NCBI GenBank assembly: GCA_028821455.1
Contig: JAPPGE010000004.1
Coordinates: 1-64,000 of the forward strand
Direction of reading: 5' to 3'
Source of the DNA: a bacterium
GTDB taxonomy: Bacteria > Pseudomonadota > Alphaproteobacteria > SP197
DNA length: 64,000 nt
Under the pieces are notes generated by a model, which saw only the letters and a list, made by a program, of their open reading frames with translations, made no database searches and was not told the origin of the DNA. Positions within the stretch are counted from its first letter, which is position 1. Each line of letters opens with the position of its first letter. The translations under genes were made by a program, and so were the position numbers. Positions 61,401 through 64,000 of the stretch are shown here, in pieces.

Positions 61401-61775
61401 CAGCTGACCGGCAGCACCGGTCTTCCGGCGGTCGCCATGTCCGTCGCCGGCCCCCTGGACGAGACAGACCTCGTCTTCGACACCAGGCTGCTGGAGACAC
61501 ATCTCGTCAGCGAGCCTGTTCCCCTGCCGGAAGACAAGCCGCCCGTTCCCTCCGACATGACCGTTGACGGCGACGCTCCGGCAGCGGCTGAACCCGAAGC
61601 GCCGGAGAGCGAAACCCTCGTCAACGAGCCGCAAGAAGATGACGGCTCACTGCTTCTCTGGGTCCTGGATGAGGATGATGGGAGTACGCAGGCACCTCCG
61701 CCTGCTCCGGACCAGGAACAGGACAGCGCGGTCGACGCGCCGGAGAGCGGCAGCATTCTTCTTCTGCTCGATTGA
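58422..61775 (+). CDS. AsmA-family large envelope protein
   Basis: This 1117-residue protein is anchored by one N-terminal helix (about residues 4-22, FWIAAALVVVLLAAGAFWHL) and the bulk lies in the periplasm. The beginning RDLDRYRDEVEKQLEALTGR and the C-terminal AsmA_2-like region (GEGRISLRRGAVEGFDFQAM) mark the AsmA/TamB-related family, whose members are proposed to move lipids between membranes. The last 80 residues are Pro-, Glu- and Asp-rich. The start is a TTG (58422) with AAGGAGA upstream; an ATG is not available at the family N-terminus. Confidence 0.85.
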   Translation: MRKVFWIAAALVVVLLAAGAFWHLTRDLDRYRDEVEKQLEALTGRNVTVSGDLSLALVPDLKVALSDVTIGDEHAPWLSLPEVHAVVSLTSLLTLDLAIERIRIVGPALTVGGPDMTGALTAGRATPHPEVRIDTVEIVDATVTWHSKLQGTRVFEGLDLAVESKGVDGPFEITGSLSGNGGGWTLEGALGRLTRSSLPVGFAIMSDDGTSLRASGSLQDWKNEARFAGTVRLDVPDLGRLTGLAAAQALPASFDAVTAISADAVEISDLALQFDDSVAFGTIESSAGQLAVRMNSSRLDFDHLVALAQEMDSDHPVFAWLRGRHVSMDVAIEHALYRNQTARQVEVVASVADGTVDIERAAALLPGNTHALVTGVATIKGDVPIFRGPLDVTSSDLRSTLGWLGVDLEGIPRDRLRTARLSAHCEATPGSAVLSGMDLVLDSSRVTGTLISLFAGKRSFIADLGIDELALDAYLPAGLPDTLPEIEWTGFALDVRSKIGTLVMGDVVATGVFVDGAVNQGAIEFRRLEARDVSGAAVRATGTIEPAHRSLAFDVEIGASDMGAIARRAGIETSFDLYKLGTVDLSLAAHGSFDDIDLEGVLATAVADFTVRGHLARPLAGPSFQGVLDVEGESLVAAADVVGLDVPEGEGEPFMLTADIDLTPHELSLAIAAESLGATLDADGRLRNAVLEEGSAVLKHADTGDLMDYWGLAGGADLEGPLDIAVKVTGSLDQGMVEFERASVGPSSFEGAAEWSTADARPVIHLRLAADTIVLDALASRLPGVINDVDGRVDLVADHLFVGGVSLDDVLLRSAAEGGVLHLETLSGSLFGGTVLVSGAARYGLPHEMTYSLALEDGELREVLVALAGRDTLSGRLQLAVDGTARGLTGEDLLQSLAGEGRISLRRGAVEGFDFQAMAGLLSDGPESSDIAEEMLRSTGEGTSEIITAGASFSMSRGVVRSDDLSVIFNGAEGNYEIEVDLPRHWINLDGSVQLTGSTGLPAVAMSVAGPLDETDLVFDTRLLETHLVSEPVPLPEDKPPVPSDMTVDGDAPAAAEPEAPESETLVNEPQEDDGSLLLWVLDEDDGSTQAPPPAPDQEQDSAVDAPESGSILLLLD

Positions 61776-61821
61776 CGGCAGGGCGGTGATGGCCCGGGTG
61801 ATCGCGGGACCTCACTGCGGT

Positions 61822-61840
61822 GAAAATGATAATCATTCGC
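61822..61840. promoter_or_regulatory. Fur box 1 upstream of iron-binding protein
   Basis: GAAAATGATAATCATTCGC matches the 19-base Fur consensus at 16 positions. It lies next to a TTGACA hexamer (61848-61853), the probable -35 box. Confidence 0.8.
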
Positions 61841-61878
61841 AAAAATGTTGACATGTGATCGGCGATGCTCCAAAGGGC

Positions 61879-61897
61879 GCTAGTGATTATCATTCGC
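61879..61897. promoter_or_regulatory. Fur box 2 upstream of iron-binding protein
   Basis: GCTAGTGATTATCATTCGC matches the Fur consensus at 15 of 19 positions on the minus strand. It sits 17 bases before the preferred start codon. Confidence 0.7.
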
Positions 61898-61913
61898 AAT
61901 GAAGGGAAACACG

Positions 61914-62924
61914 ATGTTCGTGCGAATTGTAGCGTTCACTCTCGTCGCCCTGTCGCTGCCGGCAGCGGCAGATGGCGAGGTCAATCTCTATACGGCACGC
62001 CACTACGATGCCGACACCCGACTCTACGAAGCCTTCCACGAGGCCACCGGGGTCACCGTCAATGTCATCGAGGACAAGGCCGGGGCCCTGATGGAAAGGA
62101 TGAGAATCGAAGGCGACAACAGTCCCGTCGATGTCTTCATGACTGCCGATGCCTCGAACCTGATGTCGGCCGCCCTCGGCGGTCTGCTCCAGGGTGTCTC
62201 CTCGGCAGTGCTGGAATCCCGCATACCGGCCTCCCTGCGCCATCCCGACGGCGAGTGGTTTGCCTTTACCAGGCGCGCCCGCGTGATCATGGTGAGCAGG
62301 GACTTCGATTCGGCGGGCCTCGAACGCTACGAGGACCTCGCGGATCCGCGGTTTGACGATACCATCTGCATCCGCTCGTCCGGCAACATCTACAACCAGT
62401 CTCTCGTGGCCTCGCTCATCGTCGCCAATGGCGATGACGACACCGCCCGATGGGTGAGGGGACTGGTGGCGAACATGGCGCGTGAACCGGAATCCAACGA
62501 TACCGGACAAATCAAGGCGGTGGCCGCCGGCCAGTGCGAGATCGCTGTTGCCAACACCTATTACCTGGCACGCCTTGCGAGGTCCGACGATCAGGCCAAT
62601 CGCGATATCGCCGATGCCATCCGCGTCATCATGCCGAACCAGGACGACCGTGGGGTCCACGTCAACATTTCAGGGGCCGGTGTGGCCGCCCACGCCCCCA
62701 ACCGCGACAACGCCATCGCCTTCCTGGAGTTTCTGGCGAGCGACCTAGCGCAGCAGGTCTTTGCCGAAAGCAACAACGAATGGCCGGTGGTCGACGGGAT
62801 CGCCCATGCCGTTGTACTCGATGATCTCTACGGGGACTTCGTCGCCGACGACATCGATGTGGCGGTGTTCGGCGCCAACCGCGCCCGCGCTCTGGGGATC
62901 ATGGAAGAGAACGGCTGGAAGTAG
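61914..62924 (+). CDS. Fe(III) ABC transporter substrate-binding protein
   Basis: This 336-residue periplasmic ferric-binding protein (FbpA/FutA type) has a signal peptide (MFVRIVAFTLVALSLPAAAD) and the mature start GEVNLYTARHYDADTRLYEA. Iron ligands in the family are the His/Tyr of TARHY and the Tyr pair seen here in NTYYLARL. The ATG at 61914 follows GAAGGG; another at 61899 touches Fur box 2. Two Fur boxes upstream show iron control. Its permease gene is on the opposite strand, not in one operon with it. Confidence 0.9.
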   Translation: MFVRIVAFTLVALSLPAAADGEVNLYTARHYDADTRLYEAFHEATGVTVNVIEDKAGALMERMRIEGDNSPVDVFMTADASNLMSAALGGLLQGVSSAVLESRIPASLRHPDGEWFAFTRRARVIMVSRDFDSAGLERYEDLADPRFDDTICIRSSGNIYNQSLVASLIVANGDDDTARWVRGLVANMAREPESNDTGQIKAVAAGQCEIAVANTYYLARLARSDDQANRDIADAIRVIMPNQDDRGVHVNISGAGVAAHAPNRDNAIAFLEFLASDLAQQVFAESNNEWPVVDGIAHAVVLDDLYGDFVADDIDVAVFGANRARALGIMEENGWK

Positions 62925-62940
62925 ACGCCCGGCCGTCACT

Positions 62941-62968
62941 GGTCACGGCCGGAATCCCGGCCGTGACC
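62941..62968. terminator. Hairpin between convergent iron genes
   Basis: Twelve-base perfect arms (GGTCACGGCCGG and CCGGCCGTGACC) flank an AATC loop between the ends of the binding-protein and permease genes. It covers the permease stop codon. There is no T-run on either side. Confidence 0.6.
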
Positions 62969-64000
62969 GGGCGATCCTCCCGGAGAGCAGGATCACCGGG
63001 AGAACCCCCGCCAGAACAATGGCCAGCGCTGCCGTCGAGGCCTCGGCAAGCCGTTCGTCCGCTGCCAGTCTCCACGTCCTGGTGGCCAGGGTCTCGAAGT
63101 TGAAGGGACGTACCAGCAGAGTGGCCGGCAGTTCCTTGAGAACGTCGACGAAGACCAGCAGGCCACCCGTGAAGAGGCTGCCCCGCAACAGCGGGGCATG
63201 GATTTCTCTCAGGGTGGAGAAGGGACTTCGGCCCAGCGACCTCGAGGCGCCGTCCATCGCCGGGGTCACCCTGGCGAGTCCCGCATCGGTGCTGTTGTAG
63301 GCAACCGCAAGGAACCGCACCACATAGGCAAGGAGCAGGGCGGCGATCGAGCCGGTCAGAAGCAGACCTGTCGACACGCCGAAAGCCGCCTCCATGAAGG
63401 CATCGAGACGGTTGTCGAACCAGGCTAGGGGGACCAGGACCCCGACCGCGATGACCGATCCCGGGATGGCATAGCCCATGGAGGCAACCCGCGCGGCGCC
63501 GATCGTCAGCGGGCCGGTCGCGAGGCGTGCCGCGTAACCCAGCGTCAGGGCCGCGGCGACGGCCAGGACGGCGGCCAGCCCGGCCACCAGAATCGAGTTT
63601 CCGGCGTAGGTCGAGAACGCCGCAAGGGGCATTGTATCGCCCGATGTAACGGAGAGTTCGAGGAGCAGGGAGACCGGAACCACGAATCCGAGCAGGACCG
63701 GCAGGGCGGTGGCGAGGAATGCGGCCCAGGCCCTCAACCCCTCAAGGGCGAAACGCGGCAGGGGCTGGAAGCGGCCTGTCCCTGTCACGTACCGGGCCCG
63801 GCCCCGGGAACCTCTCTCGAGAAGAATCACGGCCAGAGCGAAGAAGAGCAGGATGTTGGCGAGCTGTGCCGCGCCTTCCGGGGAGCCCCTGATGAACCAG
63901 GTCCGGTAGATTCCGGTGGTGAATGTCTGGACCCCGAAGAACTCGACAGTTCCGAAGTCGGCGAGTGTTTCCATGAGCGCCAGGGCGAGGCCGGCGGCAA
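62943..64000 (-). CDS. Iron(III) ABC permease, 5' part cut by window edge
   Basis: This is the C-terminal portion of an FbpB/SfuB-type inner-membrane permease. The frame is open through the right edge and its first visible codons read AAGLALALMETLADFGTVEF, an internal family block, so the true start lies beyond 64000. Hydrophobic segments are plentiful. The second EAA-like loop is PAMDGASRSLGRSPFSTLRE near the end, followed by DVLKELPATLLVRPFNFETL. It lies tail to tail with the Fur-controlled binding-protein gene, which is its likely partner. A possible ATPase gene is not in the window. Confidence 0.9.
   Translation of the reverse strand, partial: AAGLALALMETLADFGTVEFFGVQTFTTGIYRTWFIRGSPEGAAQLANILLFFALAVILLERGSRGRARYVTGTGRFQPLPRFALEGLRAWAAFLATALPVLLGFVVPVSLLLELSVTSGDTMPLAAFSTYAGNSILVAGLAAVLAVAAALTLGYAARLATGPLTIGAARVASMGYAIPGSVIAVGVLVPLAWFDNRLDAFMEAAFGVSTGLLLTGSIAALLLAYVVRFLAVAYNSTDAGLARVTPAMDGASRSLGRSPFSTLREIHAPLLRGSLFTGGLLVFVDVLKELPATLLVRPFNFETLATRTWRLAADERLAEASTAALAIVLAGVLPVILLSGRIARSRPGFRP

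Overview
The window is GC-rich, densely coded DNA from a heterotrophic bacterium, most probably an alphaproteobacterium of the Rhodospirillales or a related order. This rests on protein similarity and gene layout only: there is no rRNA in view and I recognise no tRNA.

Layout. 1-8.7 kb: the start of a secreted Cache-domain protein (runs off the left edge), a small coiled-coil protein, threonine aldolase, a RES/Xre toxin-antitoxin pair, a dienelactone hydrolase, a DmpA-type peptidase and an Xaa-Pro aminopeptidase. 8.7-24.3 kb: an accessory region with RecD2 helicase, mobile mystery proteins A/B, a decayed second Fic gene, FkbM methyltransferases (one a stump), an uncharacterised kinase plus nucleotidyltransferase-like pair, a MntA/HepT module, an unknown 356-aa protein, a molybdenum hydroxylase pair with two broken partial copies on either side, a transposase remnant and a methyltransferase. 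24.3-33.2 kb (minus strand): a polyol-use locus with binding protein, two permeases, ATPase, mannitol-type dehydrogenase, PfkB kinase and ROK regulator. 33.5-47 kb (plus strand): a full glycogen cluster, glgC-glgA-glgX-malQ-pgm-glgP-glgB. 47-53.5 kb (minus strand): an Entner-Doudoroff operon, zwf-pgl-edd-pgi-eda, preceded by an unannotated 53-codon frame whose stop overlaps the zwf start. 53.5-58.3 kb: a prmA 3'-end remnant, an orphan RelB-like antitoxin, a NYN nuclease-like gene, prmA and a UvrD-family helicase. 58.3-64 kb: a large AsmA-family protein and a Fur-box-controlled iron-binding protein facing an iron permease that runs off the right edge.

The central 23 kb (24-53 kb) makes one metabolic story. 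Polyol is imported and oxidised to a ketose such as fructose, phosphorylated by the PfkB kinase, and converted by Pgi to glucose-6-phosphate. That is either burned through Zwf-Pgl-Edd-Eda or stored through Pgm-GlgC-GlgA-GlgB and recovered by GlgP-GlgX-MalQ. The accessory region holds the most unusual material: several toxin-antitoxin-like modules, gene stumps, and partial duplications of the hydroxylase and of the prmA 3' end.
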